A DNA stretch of 64,000 bases, from IMG/VR virus record IMGVR_UViG_3300031787_000004, positions 124,001 through 188,000 of that record. One strand, given 5' to 3'. Under the pieces are notes generated by a model. It ran no database searches. It was not told where the DNA came from and worked only from the letters and a program-made list of their open reading frames with translations. This document shows positions 17,908-27,505 of this stretch, in pieces. The number at the start of each line of letters is the position of its first letter. Positions within the stretch are counted from its first letter, which is position 1. Position numbers and translations under genes: made by a program. The stretch is from a virus.

Positions 17908-20340
17908 TTACGAGCCACAACCTTCACATTCAAAAGGAGAATCTGTTGGTCTTGATGGTATTGACATCTCCACGACTTCTTCTTCTTTTTGATTATTTTG
18001 GTTGTATGAAGTATTTTGTACTTCTTTAGCTTCAACTGTGGGTTTTGCTGTTGAGGTGTCGATTCCTAAACCCTTTAATGGGTCAACAGCAGCTCTGGTT
18101 CGTAAATAATACATACCCGTTTTTAAACCAAGTTTCCATCCATAAAGATGTGCGGCTAAAACTTTGGTTTTGTTTGCGTTGTCAATAAATAAATTTAAAG
18201 ACTGTGATTGGTCAATGTAAATTGACCTGTTTGCCGCCATGGTTAAGATTCTTTTTTGAGACATTTCCCAAACTGTTTTGTAAACTTCTTTCACATCAAC
18301 AGGTACCTCAGGAATGTTTTGAACAGAACCATTTTCCATGATTAGTTTTTTCTTTAATTCGTCAGACCACAATCCTCTTTCAAGTAATTCATTTACGAGA
18401 TGTTTATTGATTACAATAAATTCACCTCCTAATGTTCTTCTTGAGTAAAGGTTAGATGTAAATGGTTCAAATGCTTCATTATTACCAAGAATTTGTGCGG
18501 TAGATGCTGTTGGCATAGGAGCAACTAATAGAGAGTTTCTTACACCATGTTTAACAACATCTTTTCTTAGTGACTTCCAATCCCATCTTCCACTTGTGTC
18601 CTTGTCTGTTTTACCCCATAACTCGTATTGAAATTGACCTTTAGATAACGGAGAACCTTCAAATGAAGAGTACGCCCCGTTTTCAACAGCCAAGTCTTTA
18701 GACGATGTGAGAGCCGCGAAATAAATTGTTTCAAATATTTCTACTTGTAATTTGTCCGAATCCTCACTTTCAAAAGGTAATTTTAACATACAAAACACAT
18801 CCGCCAATCCTTGTACACCTAAACCAACTGGTCTATGTTTCATGTTTGAAAGTTTTGTTTCCTCAGTAGGGTAAAAATTCAAATCAATAACGTTGTTTAG
18901 GTTTTTCACAACTTGATATACATTATCATAAAGTAGTTCATGATTAAATTCTTTATTAATGATGTATTTTGGTAATGCGATTGACGCTAAATTACAAACC
19001 GCTTGTTCTGTTGGGCTTGAGTACTCAATAATCTCGGTACACAAATTAGATGATTTAATTGTACCTAAGTTCTTTTGGTTTGATTTGTAATTAGCAGCAT
19101 CCTTGTACAACATGTATGGGGTACCGGTCTCAATTTGTGCCGTTAAAATTGCGTCCATTAATTTTCTCGCTTTAACAACTTTTCTTGCTCGACCCTCTTT
19201 CTCATACCTTTCGTACAATTCTGTGAATTCTTGAGTAAAAGAAAATGGGTCATCATAAGCGTCTGACAAACCAGGAGCTTCATCAGGTGAAAATAGTGAC
19301 CACTCCCCGTCTTCCTCAACTCTTTTCATAAAAAGATTGGGTGTCCACATCGCTAAGAATAAATCACGAGCCCTTAATTCTTCTTTACCGTGATTTTTTC
19401 TCAAATCAATAAATTCAAAAACATCTGCGTGCCATGGCTCAAGATAAATCGCGAAAGAACCTTTTCTTTTACCACCCTGATTAATCCAACGAGCGACTTC
19501 ATTGTATGTTTTCATCATCGGGAGTAGTCCGTCTGATTCACCACCTGTTCCTTTAATATATGAACCCTTGGCTCTAACATCATGAACATGTAGTCCGATA
19601 CCACCAGCCCATTTTGAAATTTTAGCAACATCTTTAATTGTGTCAAACAAACCATCAATGTCATCACCTTTATTACCAATTAAGAAACAAGAAGACATTT
19701 GTGGTCTACGAGTACCGGCATTAAACAAAGTTGGAGTTGCGTGAGTGTAAAAATGTTGTGATAAATCGTCATAAATTCTCAAAGCAGTTTCTAAGTCACC
19801 ATTACAAATACCAACAGCAACTCTCATGTACATATATTGAGGTCTTTCAACGATTCTTCTTCCGATTTTCAAAAGGTAAGAACGTTCAAGAGTTTTAAAT
19901 CCAAAATAATCAAAATCAAAATCTCTCTCTTGAACAATCGCACCATCTAAAGATTCTTTGTTTTGAATCACAAATTGATAAACCTCATCTGATATTAAAG
20001 ATGAATCTTTTCCTGTTCTTGGTTCAATAAATGAGTGAAGTTCTTTAATACATTGGGAAAACTTTTTTGGTGTCGTTTTATGTAGATTTGACACCGCCAA
20101 TCTTCCAGCTAATTTAGCATAGTCTGAATGTGTTGTTACCATAGACGCAGCCGTCTCGGCTGCTAATGTGTCCAACTCAGTTGTAGATATACCATCGTAA
20201 ATCCCTTGAGTAACTTTAAGAGTCACTAATGTTGGGTCAATGTATTCTAAATTCAAATCATCACAGAAATATTGTATTCTTCTGGTGATTTTGTCATATC
20301 TCATTTCTTCCAATGAGCCATCTCTCTTTTTTACTTTCAT
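17908..20340 (-). CDS. nrdA: Ribonucleoside-diphosphate reductase large subunit, class Ia
   Basis: 810 residues. Reduces ribonucleotides to deoxyribonucleotides for phage DNA synthesis, with NrdB supplying the radical. Residues 1-90 are an ATP-cone (KRDGSLEEMRYDKITRRI), so overall-activity control by ATP/dATP is likely. The three active-site cysteines are visible: SSCFLI near residue 217, NLCTEI near 433 and AVCNLAS near 448. The C-terminus ends CEGCGS, the mobile CxxC pair that is re-reduced by thioredoxin or glutaredoxin. Seven bases separate it from nrdB upstream. It is the last gene of the operon and is followed by a UUCG-loop terminator. Full length, with no intron or intein seen. Confidence 0.97.
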   Translation of the reverse strand: MKVKKRDGSLEEMRYDKITRRIQYFCDDLNLEYIDPTLVTLKVTQGIYDGISTTELDTLAAETAASMVTTHSDYAKLAGRLAVSNLHKTTPKKFSQCIKELHSFIEPRTGKDSSLISDEVYQFVIQNKESLDGAIVQERDFDFDYFGFKTLERSYLLKIGRRIVERPQYMYMRVAVGICNGDLETALRIYDDLSQHFYTHATPTLFNAGTRRPQMSSCFLIGNKGDDIDGLFDTIKDVAKISKWAGGIGLHVHDVRAKGSYIKGTGGESDGLLPMMKTYNEVARWINQGGKRKGSFAIYLEPWHADVFEFIDLRKNHGKEELRARDLFLAMWTPNLFMKRVEEDGEWSLFSPDEAPGLSDAYDDPFSFTQEFTELYERYEKEGRARKVVKARKLMDAILTAQIETGTPYMLYKDAANYKSNQKNLGTIKSSNLCTEIIEYSSPTEQAVCNLASIALPKYIINKEFNHELLYDNVYQVVKNLNNVIDLNFYPTEETKLSNMKHRPVGLGVQGLADVFCMLKLPFESEDSDKLQVEIFETIYFAALTSSKDLAVENGAYSSFEGSPLSKGQFQYELWGKTDKDTSGRWDWKSLRKDVVKHGVRNSLLVAPMPTASTAQILGNNEAFEPFTSNLYSRRTLGGEFIVINKHLVNELLERGLWSDELKKKLIMENGSVQNIPEVPVDVKEVYKTVWEMSQKRILTMAANRSIYIDQSQSLNLFIDNANKTKVLAAHLYGWKLGLKTGMYYLRTRAAVDPLKGLGIDTSTAKPTVEAKEVQNTSYNQNNQKEEEVVEMSIPSRPTDSPFECEGCGS

Positions 20341-20347
20341 AATCTAA

Positions 20348-21325
20348 TTAAAAATCTATATCTTCAAATGATGTATCCATATCTTCAATGGAAACGTTAT
20401 TATTCACACCAGCTTTTTGATATTCAGCAACTCTTTTTTCAAAGAAATTAGTCTTACCTTGAAGAGCAATATTTTGCATGAAATCAAATGGATTTTCAAC
20501 ATTGTAGACCTTTGAACAATTTAATGACATTAATAGTCTATCGGTCACAAATTCCAAATATTGAGACATCAAATCTGAATTCATACCAATTAGTTTAACA
20601 GGTAGTGCCTCTAAAATAAATTCTTTTTCAATCTCTAAAGCTCCACAGATAATGTCTTTAATTCTCTTCTCACTTAATTTATTTTCAATATGGTGATTAA
20701 ACAAATGACAAGCAAAGTCACAGTGCATTCCTTCATCTCTTGAAATAAGCTCATTTGAAAAGGTTAAACCCGGCATTAAACCACGTTTTTTGAGCCAGAA
20801 AATAGAACAGAATGAGCCAGAAAAGAAAATACCCTCAACAGCAGCAAAGGCAATAAGTCTTTCAACGAAGGTACCCTTTTCAATATACTTTAACGCCCAT
20901 TCCGCCTTTTTCTTAACAGCAGGGATTGTGTCAATTGCATTAAATAATCTACCTTGTTCTTGTTTATCCTTGATATATGTATCAATCAACAAAGAATAAG
21001 TTTCACTGTGAATATTTTCCATCATGATTTGGAAACCATAAAACATTTTAGCTTCCGTATATTGTACCGCATTCACAAAATTCATTGCAATGTTTTCATT
21101 TACAATACCATCCGAAGCGGCGAAAAATGCTAATACGTTTTTAACAAAATGTTGTTCATCTTCATTTAGTTTGTTTTCCCAATCATAAATGTCTTGAGCT
21201 AAATCAATTTCTTCAGCAGTCCAAAAACATGCTTCTTGTTGTTTGTAAAGTTTCCAAATGTCGTGGTGTTCGATTGGAAAAAGGACAAAACGTCCTGGAT
21301 TTTCTTTCAAAATCTTCTCTGTCAT
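20348..21325 (-). CDS. nrdB: Ribonucleoside-diphosphate reductase small subunit
   Basis: 325 residues, normal for class I R2. Diiron ligands are in place: Asp in [12 protein letters not shown], the ExxH pair in ENIHSETY, and the later Glu and ExxxH in [10 protein letters not shown]. The Tyr four residues after the first His (HSETY) matches the radical-bearing tyrosine of E. coli NrdB (Tyr122). The acidic, aromatic tail (DTSFEDIDF) is the typical peptide that docks into NrdA. It lies 14 bases after the DnaB-type helicase gene and 7 bases before nrdA, in one replication operon. Confidence 0.97.
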   Translation of the reverse strand: MTEKILKENPGRFVLFPIEHHDIWKLYKQQEACFWTAEEIDLAQDIYDWENKLNEDEQHFVKNVLAFFAASDGIVNENIAMNFVNAVQYTEAKMFYGFQIMMENIHSETYSLLIDTYIKDKQEQGRLFNAIDTIPAVKKKAEWALKYIEKGTFVERLIAFAAVEGIFFSGSFCSIFWLKKRGLMPGLTFSNELISRDEGMHCDFACHLFNHHIENKLSEKRIKDIICGALEIEKEFILEALPVKLIGMNSDLMSQYLEFVTDRLLMSLNCSKVYNVENPFDFMQNIALQGKTNFFEKRVAEYQKAGVNNNVSIEDMDTSFEDIDF

Positions 21326-21339
21326 GGTGATAATAATTA

Positions 21340-22716
21340 TTAATTTCTGTTTAAAGTTTCCTGTCTTTTGGTGAAAGCTTCTCTCACCCTGTCAGCAGCG
21401 TTTTTTTGTTTCTCCTCTTTATGACCAAGGAGTGTTGTTTGAGACTCAGTATCAATGACTAACAGTCTATTGTCAAATTTACAATTCTGCCAAATAATTC
21501 CGTCACGACCAATTCTTGACTTAAGTAAAGTCATGGTTGCTAAGTTATGTTCTTTTTGTTCTATGGTTTTACCTATTGATAAAATTACGTGGGCAATTTG
21601 CGCTTTTTTAATTGACCCACCCATTTGGTCACTGTTTACAACTTCAGATGAAATAGATTCTCTGTTACCCTGAGTAGCCGTCCATATAACAATTCCAAAT
21701 TCACTTGTCATCGCTTCTAAACTTCTCATTACTGAACCTTCACCTTTCCATTCTTCACCGAAATTAGATTTTTCGGGACTGATACAGTCGACATAATCAA
21801 TAACTAAAAGGTCAATCTTTTTACCTTCTGAAATTCTTTTTCTCAATCGAGATTTAATCTCAGATATTGAAACTGAATCACTTGGTAACTTTAAAATATC
21901 CAAGGTTCCTTTACTTTGAGTTTGAACCTCGTTTATCTTTTCTTTTACAAAATCTTTATTTTCAGGTTGTTCATCGGGTGCAATTCCTGACCAAATTGTG
22001 TAATGTTTCTTTTTGATGTTATCGGGATTGTCTTCAAAAAATATTTGAAGAACATTGTACCCATGTAAGTAAGCAGTATTTGCAAATAATGATAATATGG
22101 TCGTTTTACCCGTACCTGTTGGTGCTAATACAACACCAAGTTCCCCAATACCCAAACCACCTTTTAAAGCGGTGTCAAGACCCTCTATACCTGTTGGTAT
22201 TGGTTGTCTATTATCTTTTTCTAAAGCGGCGTCGATATTGTGAAAAACATCCATACATTCTTCAGGTGGTAATCCGACTTGTAGTGCCTTTTGAATAATA
22301 CCTTCAATCTTATGATACTCTTGGAATTTACCATTTTCAATAATGGTTGTTACCATTTTAAGTTCCTTCTTTAAATTTTGTTGTTTACAAAAATTCAAAG
22401 CCTCTTCTCTGACCATTGGGTCATCTACGGTATTTTCTTTGATGTCGTGAATTGTATCTAAATGTATTCTCGCGGTTTCTTGTGAACCCATTTCAAGAAT
22501 TATAGTTTGACACAAACTTTGATAATCAGGAATTTTCCCATATTTCTGATAGTACTCTTTGATATGGGAGGTAATAAATCTAAAAGAACTATTATCAAAA
22601 TATTTGCTCTCGATTACATCAATAATCTGTTCACCGTACTTTTTATCCTCTACAATTGATTTAATTAACGTTTGTTGAAATGACGCTCCGAGAAAACCAA
22701 AATTTTTTTCTGACAT
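21340..22716 (-). CDS. gp41: Replicative DNA helicase, DnaB/gp41-like
   Basis: 458 residues. The N-terminal about 160 residues are helical, as in DnaB/gp41 N-domains. From about residue 170 ([20 protein letters not shown]) comes the RecA-like motor. Walker A is APTGTGKTT near residue 200 and Walker B is LLVIDYVD near 305. An ATQGNRES segment (sensor-like) and [14 protein letters not shown] follow, as in gp41-type hexameric helicases. It unwinds DNA 5' to 3' ahead of the polymerase. No primase zinc finger is present, so primase must be encoded elsewhere. It lies between a small duplicated-domain protein and nrdB in the same operon. Confidence 0.92.
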   Translation of the reverse strand: MSEKNFGFLGASFQQTLIKSIVEDKKYGEQIIDVIESKYFDNSSFRFITSHIKEYYQKYGKIPDYQSLCQTIILEMGSQETARIHLDTIHDIKENTVDDPMVREEALNFCKQQNLKKELKMVTTIIENGKFQEYHKIEGIIQKALQVGLPPEECMDVFHNIDAALEKDNRQPIPTGIEGLDTALKGGLGIGELGVVLAPTGTGKTTILSLFANTAYLHGYNVLQIFFEDNPDNIKKKHYTIWSGIAPDEQPENKDFVKEKINEVQTQSKGTLDILKLPSDSVSISEIKSRLRKRISEGKKIDLLVIDYVDCISPEKSNFGEEWKGEGSVMRSLEAMTSEFGIVIWTATQGNRESISSEVVNSDQMGGSIKKAQIAHVILSIGKTIEQKEHNLATMTLLKSRIGRDGIIWQNCKFDNRLLVIDTESQTTLLGHKEEKQKNAADRVREAFTKRQETLNRN

Positions 22717-22730
22717 AGTTTTTTATTTTT

Positions 22731-23174
22731 TTATAATTGATAGTTTAAATAAGTTGTTTCCAAATCTCTAGATGATAAAATGTCGGTTAAATCTGACAAA
22801 TATCTCTTTAAATAAGGACGAATGTCTACCGTATATCTAACCTTTGGGTGATAGACTTTAGCGGAAAACATCCTTTGAATAAATACATCGTCACCCATCT
22901 TAATCTCGAGCAAAAAGTACTCTTTTTCATTTTGTTCATCGGTTTCTGCACTATCCAAACCGTAAAAATAATCACGATTTTCATGTAGATAATCCAATGT
23001 TTTTGTTTTCAAATCTACACCAATATCGTCACAAATATTTTTAACGTAATAGTGTAAATCCATAGAACGTCTCGACTTTGGGTTATGCTCTCTTACATTG
23101 AAGAAGCGCTGACAGATAATGTTTCCTTCTAATGTCAAAAGGAACTCGAACTTTGTTACTTCTTGATTACTCAT
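22731..23174 (-). CDS. Unknown replication-operon protein with two tandem copies of one motif
   Basis: 147 residues, family not recognised. It contains an internal duplication: FLLTLEGNIICQRFFNVREH with a following MDLHYYVKNI, and FLLEIKMGDDVFIQRMFSAK with a following VDIRPYLKRYL. Both copies read strand, strand, QR-F, then a helix, about 85 residues apart. No catalytic motif is seen. It overlaps the end of the RNase H/FEN gene by 8 bases and precedes the helicase gene by 14, so a replication role such as helicase loading or a small accessory subunit is possible, but that is inference only. Confidence 0.7.
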   Translation of the reverse strand: MSNQEVTKFEFLLTLEGNIICQRFFNVREHNPKSRRSMDLHYYVKNICDDIGVDLKTKTLDYLHENRDYFYGLDSAETDEQNEKEYFLLEIKMGDDVFIQRMFSAKVYHPKVRYTVDIRPYLKRYLSDLTDILSSRDLETTYLNYQL

Positions 23175-24189
23175 TGTTTTTGATTTTAATTAATTTTTTA
23201 TTCTTTTCTTTTCTTGTTAATCTTAAAAATGGATTGAGGAAGTTTATCCACGCATCATCCGATTTTGGAAGTAATAAAAATATACCATCTTCCATCATCA
23301 TCTTCATGGTGTTTTTATATGACCGACCTTCAGGGTCAATCAAATCGTTTATTAATGAAGTTATAGATTCCCTTGCTTCATCAGTTAAGAAAGGATTATC
23401 AAGACTTACAATACGACTATTGACATCAAAAAATTCCTCACCTAATATCCCATATTTGGTAACACCTGTCAGAAGATTCTTTACAAGACGATTATCGTTG
23501 TCTTCCTCAAATAAATTGTTAAATCTTTCAAGAATAAATTCAACGGTAATCTCTTCGGTTTTAATTTCAGGAACTAATGAAATTAATCTCCTGACACCTA
23601 AATTTTTGATGCCCGCAATATTATCCGATGGGTCACCACAAATCATCTTGACCAATTTTATATTCTGTATAAGAATTTGTTCATGGTCATAAACGAACAT
23701 ATCATTTGGTTGGTATATTTTACTGTGTGAGGGATTAAAGAGTTTGGTATTTTCTGAAACTAATTGAGTCAAATCACCATCTGAAGAAAAAATTATTTTG
23801 TTTTCTTTTGGTGAGTTTTGAACATAATATGCGATTGAATCGTCTGACTCACAGAATTCATATTCACCTTGTCTAACAAATAGTTCTTCAAGATATTGTT
23901 TAATTCTGTTTCTTTGTTTTCCGTAAGAATGTAATTCTTCTTCAGACCTGATACGAGATTTTCTATTCTCTTTGTATTGATGGTAGAACCTTTTTCTTGT
24001 TATAGAACCATCTTGTCCATCCCAAAAAACGACAATCTTATCCAAATGATGGATTTCAATTGTTCGTCTTAAGGTGTTTATAAAATGATATATCCCACCA
24101 ATATGTTCCCCCTTATAAAAGTGATTTTTTAATCCAAAAAAACCAATAGTAAGTAAATTGTCACCATCTACCAATAATACATTAGACAT
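23167..24189 (-). CDS. rnh: 5'-3' exonuclease / RNase H, FEN-1 family
   Basis: 340 residues, close to T4 RNase H (305). Metal-binding motifs of the FEN/5'-nuclease family appear in order: VDGDNL at the N-terminus, FWDG...RKRFYHQYKENRK (arch/helical gateway), ESDDSIAYY, then SSDGDLTQL, and the helix-hairpin-helix segment GDPSDNIAGIKNLG. The enzyme removes RNA primers from Okazaki fragments. The C-terminus is very basic (RLTRKEKNKKLIKIK). It sits downstream of uvsX and overlaps the next gene by 8 bases, consistent with coupled translation. Confidence 0.92.
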   Translation of the reverse strand: MSNVLLVDGDNLLTIGFFGLKNHFYKGEHIGGIYHFINTLRRTIEIHHLDKIVVFWDGQDGSITRKRFYHQYKENRKSRIRSEEELHSYGKQRNRIKQYLEELFVRQGEYEFCESDDSIAYYVQNSPKENKIIFSSDGDLTQLVSENTKLFNPSHSKIYQPNDMFVYDHEQILIQNIKLVKMICGDPSDNIAGIKNLGVRRLISLVPEIKTEEITVEFILERFNNLFEEDNDNRLVKNLLTGVTKYGILGEEFFDVNSRIVSLDNPFLTDEARESITSLINDLIDPEGRSYKNTMKMMMEDGIFLLLPKSDDAWINFLNPFLRLTRKEKNKKLIKIKNNE

Positions 24190-24220
24190 TAATCATCACT
24201 CTTATAGGGTTAAACAAAAA

Positions 24221-25219
24221 TTAATCTTCTTCTTCGAAATCGTAAGTTGTTGATTCCGCTAAATCAAAGTCGCTAGACCCTAATTTTTCTTTCCAAAAAC
24301 TTGAATATTCTTTTTTATACGACTCCAAAGCTTCTTTGGTGTCGGCAATATATCCATTATGGACAACGATAACTTTACCGTCTTTGTAACCTAATCCATT
24401 AACGTGGTTTTTAAGGATTGAAATTTTGGTTCTAACAGCGTAAACAATTTTTCTACCGTCTTTGGTTGCATCAATGTGGTTGATACCTGATTTTTTCTGA
24501 TTACCAAATAAGAAGATAAGTGAAGACGCTAATTTTAATGCTTCACCACCTTTTGGTTTGATTTCAGGTTGACCCATTGGATTGTCAGGTAATTCTACCC
24601 ATGGTTGATTCACCACAACCATTGTCAAATAATATGACGAGTCTTTAGATGGGTAATCTTCTTTTTTTGATTTGGTAATTCTTGAGTGAATACCCATACC
24701 AATTTTATCGGATAATGCACTTGCGTTGTGTTGTTTACCACCTTTACCATCAAAAGTCATCTTACATGGTATTGAACCAATTGAATCCCAACAAAATAAA
24801 ATGTGTCTTGGGATTTCACCTTTTTCATGAGCATCAATGATGTCATTTATAAAATCGGTTGCTTGTTCAATATAGTCAAATGAATCATTGAAAATAAAAT
24901 CACCTGTCCACTCGCCATTCGCATCTTTTTCAGCTTGGAAACCAAGTTCAATTGCGTGTTCCCATTTCCATTTTCTTTCAGTGATAATAAGTACGGGTAA
25001 ATGGCCTTTCTTTTGTGCATCAACCGCAGCTAAAATCATTGCGGTTGTTTTTGATGAGTTTGTATGTCCTAAGAACATATTAATACCTCCCATCACGGGT
25101 CCTGGTAATCCACATGCGTTGTTAAACGCCTCACCACAATAATAAAAGTTTTCATCCTTATATTTTGTTTTTGATGAGAATTTGGATATATAATCGAATT
25201 CTTTTTTCTTGATTGCCAT
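24221..25219 (-). CDS. uvsX: UvsX/RecA-like recombinase
   Basis: 332 residues from the ATG at 25219 (MAIKKKEFDY). A longer frame starts at 25267, but that start lies inside a terminator hairpin and the extra 16 residues look non-coding. The P-loop GHTNSSKTT (residues 51-59) has Ser where RecA has Gly before Lys, a relaxed P-loop like that of T4 UvsX. Walker B is ILFCWDS (140-146). VVNQPW and a KPKGGEALK segment match RecA-fold loop regions. The C-terminus is acidic (DFEEED). The protein forms presynaptic filaments with gp32 for recombination-dependent replication and is flanked upstream by the gp32-like gene. Confidence 0.93.
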   Translation of the reverse strand: MAIKKKEFDYISKFSSKTKYKDENFYYCGEAFNNACGLPGPVMGGINMFLGHTNSSKTTAMILAAVDAQKKGHLPVLIITERKWKWEHAIELGFQAEKDANGEWTGDFIFNDSFDYIEQATDFINDIIDAHEKGEIPRHILFCWDSIGSIPCKMTFDGKGGKQHNASALSDKIGMGIHSRITKSKKEDYPSKDSSYYLTMVVVNQPWVELPDNPMGQPEIKPKGGEALKLASSLIFLFGNQKKSGINHIDATKDGRKIVYAVRTKISILKNHVNGLGYKDGKVIVVHNGYIADTKEALESYKKEYSSFWKEKLGSSDFDLAESTTYDFEEED

Positions 25220-25242
25220 TGTATATTTTCTATTGTTTTTAA

Positions 25243-25290
25243 TTAAAAAAGAAGAACTTGGACACAATGTCTAAGTATGTGTCCAAGTTC
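25243..25290 (-). terminator. Terminator after the gp32-like gene
   Basis: A perfect 13-base-pair stem: GAACTTGGACACA (25254-25266) pairs with TGTGTCCAAGTTC (25278-25290) around an 11-base loop. On the minus strand it is followed by CTTCTTTTTT. It lies 7 bases after the SSB gene, so SSB is largely uncoupled from uvsX, which begins just downstream. Confidence 0.88.
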
Positions 25291-25297
25291 ATTTTAA

Positions 25298-26155
25298 TTA
25301 GAATGGTAGGTCGTCATCCCCCTCCATGTCTTCTTGTGGGTCAACTTGAGGAACTGATGTTTTTGTTGGTGAAGATGGTTTAGACATTTCAATTTCTTGA
25401 GTGGAATTTGAAACATATTTACCAGTTGTTGTATCCCATCTTGGGACTTCACCTTTAGCAATCATTTCTAAATACTCTTCAGGTTTTTTAGAATATACAT
25501 CAGACCAAACCAATTCATCATTAATCCAAGTATCTGCAATAACTGAATCAGAGTGTAGTGGTGATTGGTCTTCAGGGATGATAGATGTAATTGTTGTGTA
25601 TTCTCTACCGTTACCCGCCTTAGTTAGGTTAAGATTAAGAATCAAATCCCTTCCTTTCTGTGGGTCGGTAATATCACCTTTATTTCTGAAAAGAGGTGCA
25701 ATTTTATCCAAAACACCTTCACTTTTAGTGTTTCTTTTAAATCTCCAAAATTTAACACCATCTTGTTCTCTATCTCTATCAATAACTTTTACGATATAGA
25801 ACATTTTAGATTTATACTGACGAGCTAAAATAGCATCTTGTTCGTCACCTGTCATTTTTAATCCTTCATGTACTTCGTTCAATGGTGAACGTTTACCTTC
25901 TTGATTTGGGTCATACAGTTTAACCCAATTACCATCAACCTGTACCTCGTGGAAATACACGGGAACAAATGGGCTACTACCATCTTTCATAGGTAGGATT
26001 CTAATTCTTCTTTCACCACTTCTTTCACCTTTTGGTAGGAGTGTGGTAAAATACTTCTTCATTCTATCCTCTTGGGATACCTTGTTTGTGTTGCCGCTTG
26101 CGACCTGTTTGTCTTTTTCGTACTGTGCCAGTACTGACTCTGTTGTTGACATCAT
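25298..26155 (-). CDS. gp32: Single-stranded DNA-binding protein, gp32-like
   Basis: 285 residues; ATG codons at 26155 and 26152 are both possible starts. The N-terminal basic segment precedes an OB-fold-like core (KGERSGERRIRILPM, VPVYFHEVQVDGNWVKLYDP, ARQYKSKMFYIVKVIDRD, KFWRFKRN). The C-terminus is Ser/Pro-rich, then acidic, ending DDDLPF, strikingly like the protein-interaction tip (DDDIPF) of cellular SSBs. The Cys/His zinc site of T4 gp32 is absent. It coats ssDNA at forks and recruits UvsX and helicase. Flanked by terminators on both sides, as expected for a highly expressed, separately controlled gene. Confidence 0.88.
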   Translation of the reverse strand: MMSTTESVLAQYEKDKQVASGNTNKVSQEDRMKKYFTTLLPKGERSGERRIRILPMKDGSSPFVPVYFHEVQVDGNWVKLYDPNQEGKRSPLNEVHEGLKMTGDEQDAILARQYKSKMFYIVKVIDRDREQDGVKFWRFKRNTKSEGVLDKIAPLFRNKGDITDPQKGRDLILNLNLTKAGNGREYTTITSIIPEDQSPLHSDSVIADTWINDELVWSDVYSKKPEEYLEMIAKGEVPRWDTTTGKYVSNSTQEIEMSKPSSPTKTSVPQVDPQEDMEGDDDLPF

Positions 26156-26203
26156 ATGTTTGTTTTTTAAAAGTTAGAAAATGTTTCTATGTAAAGTATA
26201 GAC

Positions 26204-26231
26204 AAAAAAAGTCAGATTACAAAATCTGACT
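26204..26231 (-). terminator. Terminator between the ferritin-like gene and the gp32-like gene
   Basis: AGTCAGATT (26210-26218), loop ACAA, AATCTGACT (26223-26231): a perfect 9-base-pair stem. On the minus strand seven T follow the stem; on the plus strand a T-rich run also follows, so it may work in both directions. It separates the 26264-27460 genes from the SSB gene. Confidence 0.9.
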
Positions 26232-26263
26232 CTCTTTTTTTTTAAAATTGTTTTGGGAAGGGG

Positions 26264-26638
26264 TTACTCAAGAGTTAAAAGATACAGTAATTTATTCAAT
26301 AAACCAAGCATCTCATCTCTTAAATTTAACAAATCAGTGTCTAATCTATCATCTAAGTCATCTGAGAACTCAACAAGAGCTTCAGTACAAACTTTGACCA
26401 TGTCAACGGGATTGACCTCTGAAAGGTTTACTAACTGAATAGTATTTGTATCCTCTTCAAGTGTAAATCTACCATATTTACCCATGGCAACCTCAACAAA
26501 TTCGTCAATAAGGTCTGATAAACCATCATAGGTTTTACCAAAAGCGTCGTGCCTGGCAATACCTTTTGTTTGCCAATGGTTTATTTTCATTTGTAATTGT
26601 AAACCTAATAAGAAGTTTACTTTAGAACTTAAATTCAT
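26264..26638 (-). CDS. Ferritin-like/Dps-related small helical protein
   Basis: 124 residues, almost all helical. The segment KINHWQTKGIARHDAFGKTYDGLSDLIDEFVEVAMG follows the Dps/ferritin-like pattern in which HW...H..F...Y..L..L.DE.VE. supplies metal ligands at a subunit interface. Several phages carry such short Dps-like proteins of unknown role. The second half (SDDLDDRLDTDLLNLRDEML) is a further long helix. It overlaps the upstream gene by 17 bases and is followed by a terminator. Iron-storage activity is not shown by sequence alone. A structural role is also possible. Confidence 0.65.
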   Translation of the reverse strand: MNLSSKVNFLLGLQLQMKINHWQTKGIARHDAFGKTYDGLSDLIDEFVEVAMGKYGRFTLEEDTNTIQLVNLSEVNPVDMVKVCTEALVEFSDDLDDRLDTDLLNLRDEMLGLLNKLLYLLTLE

Positions 26639-27251
26639 CTTCCTCTGTTTCTGCGTTAAAACTATCTTTTATTGTGTCGTTTGAATAATCTTCAATATCT
26701 TGCTTGGTGAGGACGTATTCGTTTTTACCTGTTTGTTGCATCTCACCTTGTTTTTGAGCAAAAAACTCTTGGGGATTTAGATTGAAAGGGTATGAATCCA
26801 AAGAACGTAACTCCAACTTTTCTTGTGGTGATTTTTCTTTCATGGTTTCAACCTTGCTACCTAATTCATCAATTTTGTTCATTACCGCATCCATCTGAGA
26901 TAATTTTTGTTCCAAATCTGTCAGTTTAGTAAATACTGTTTCCATTTTACCAACAACATCATTGTTATTAGATTTGCTATCATCCAAATCCTTTTTAATT
27001 GATTTAGTCATATTAACTAAATCTGTGATATCGATTTCTTCGGTATCTTCCACGGGTGCTGCCGGTGCTGGTGGGACTTCAGCGGGCATCGGTGCTGCTG
27101 GGTCCATAGGTGGTACATCACCAGGTGGTGGGGGTGGTACATCTCCAACAGGAGGTGGTACTTCACCTTGTTCCATTAAGGTTTTTGCATATTTGTTAAT
27201 CGCGTTGTATCTCGCGAGTTCTTCCATAAGTGATTTTTCTAATTTTTTCAT
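26622..27251 (-). CDS. Virion-type protein with Pro-rich and coiled-coil regions
   Basis: 209 residues. A short helical N-terminus is followed by a Pro-rich linker (residues 32-68, repeats of VPPP and GDVPP). A predicted coiled coil follows (about 80-140: KTKSIKKDL-type heptads, MDAVMNKIDELGSKVETM). The C-terminus is acidic (ETEEDEFKF). I do not recognise the family. Composition resembles phage scaffold or internal virion proteins. It is placed between a 68-residue gene and the ferritin-like gene, with tight spacing upstream and overlap downstream. Confidence 0.6.
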   Translation of the reverse strand: MKKLEKSLMEELARYNAINKYAKTLMEQGEVPPPVGDVPPPPPGDVPPMDPAAPMPAEVPPAPAAPVEDTEEIDITDLVNMTKSIKKDLDDSKSNNNDVVGKMETVFTKLTDLEQKLSQMDAVMNKIDELGSKVETMKEKSPQEKLELRSLDSYPFNLNPQEFFAQKQGEMQQTGKNEYVLTKQDIEDYSNDTIKDSFNAETEEDEFKF

Positions 27252-27253
27252 AG

Positions 27254-27460
27254 TTAGTCTTGTAAAAGTTGTCTACCGTCTTCGGTTATAAATTTTTTGT
27301 TTATTCTTTCTACTATACCATCCTTAGACCTGATAACATAACATTCACCGGTTTGAAGGTCGCATTCTTCTGTTTCCATTCCGTCTTTTGAAACGGATTT
27401 TACTTGTTTTGGATTTTTCATGTAGTTATCCAAAGTATTATTCAATTTTTCGTTGTTCAT
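27254..27460 (-). CDS. Small acidic hypothetical protein
   Basis: 68 residues, charged, no membrane segment. Two Cys lie in a short segment (EECDLQTGECYV) that could form a redox pair or bind metal. It starts 12 bases after a TATTTATT octamer and ends two bases before the next gene, so it probably opens a three-gene transcript (27460-26264) closed by the terminator at 26204. Function unknown. Confidence 0.6.
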   Translation of the reverse strand: MNNEKLNNTLDNYMKNPKQVKSVSKDGMETEECDLQTGECYVIRSKDGIVERINKKFITEDGRQLLQD

Positions 27461-27472
27461 GGTATTTTCTTT

Positions 27473-27480
27473 AATAAATA
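27473..27480 (-). promoter_or_regulatory. GATATTTATT motif before the 68-residue gene
   Basis: Minus-strand TATTTATT preceded by GA, 12 bases before the ATG at 27460. Lies in the 45-base gap after the giant hub gene. Confidence 0.5.
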
Positions 27481-27505
27481 TCTAAAAAAGTGGAAAACTT
27501 AAAAA

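Noticed and set aside
25220-25267. Upstream start for UvsX at 25267
   Set aside because: It lies inside the 13-base-pair terminator hairpin; MAIKKK at 25219 is a normal UvsX-length start.
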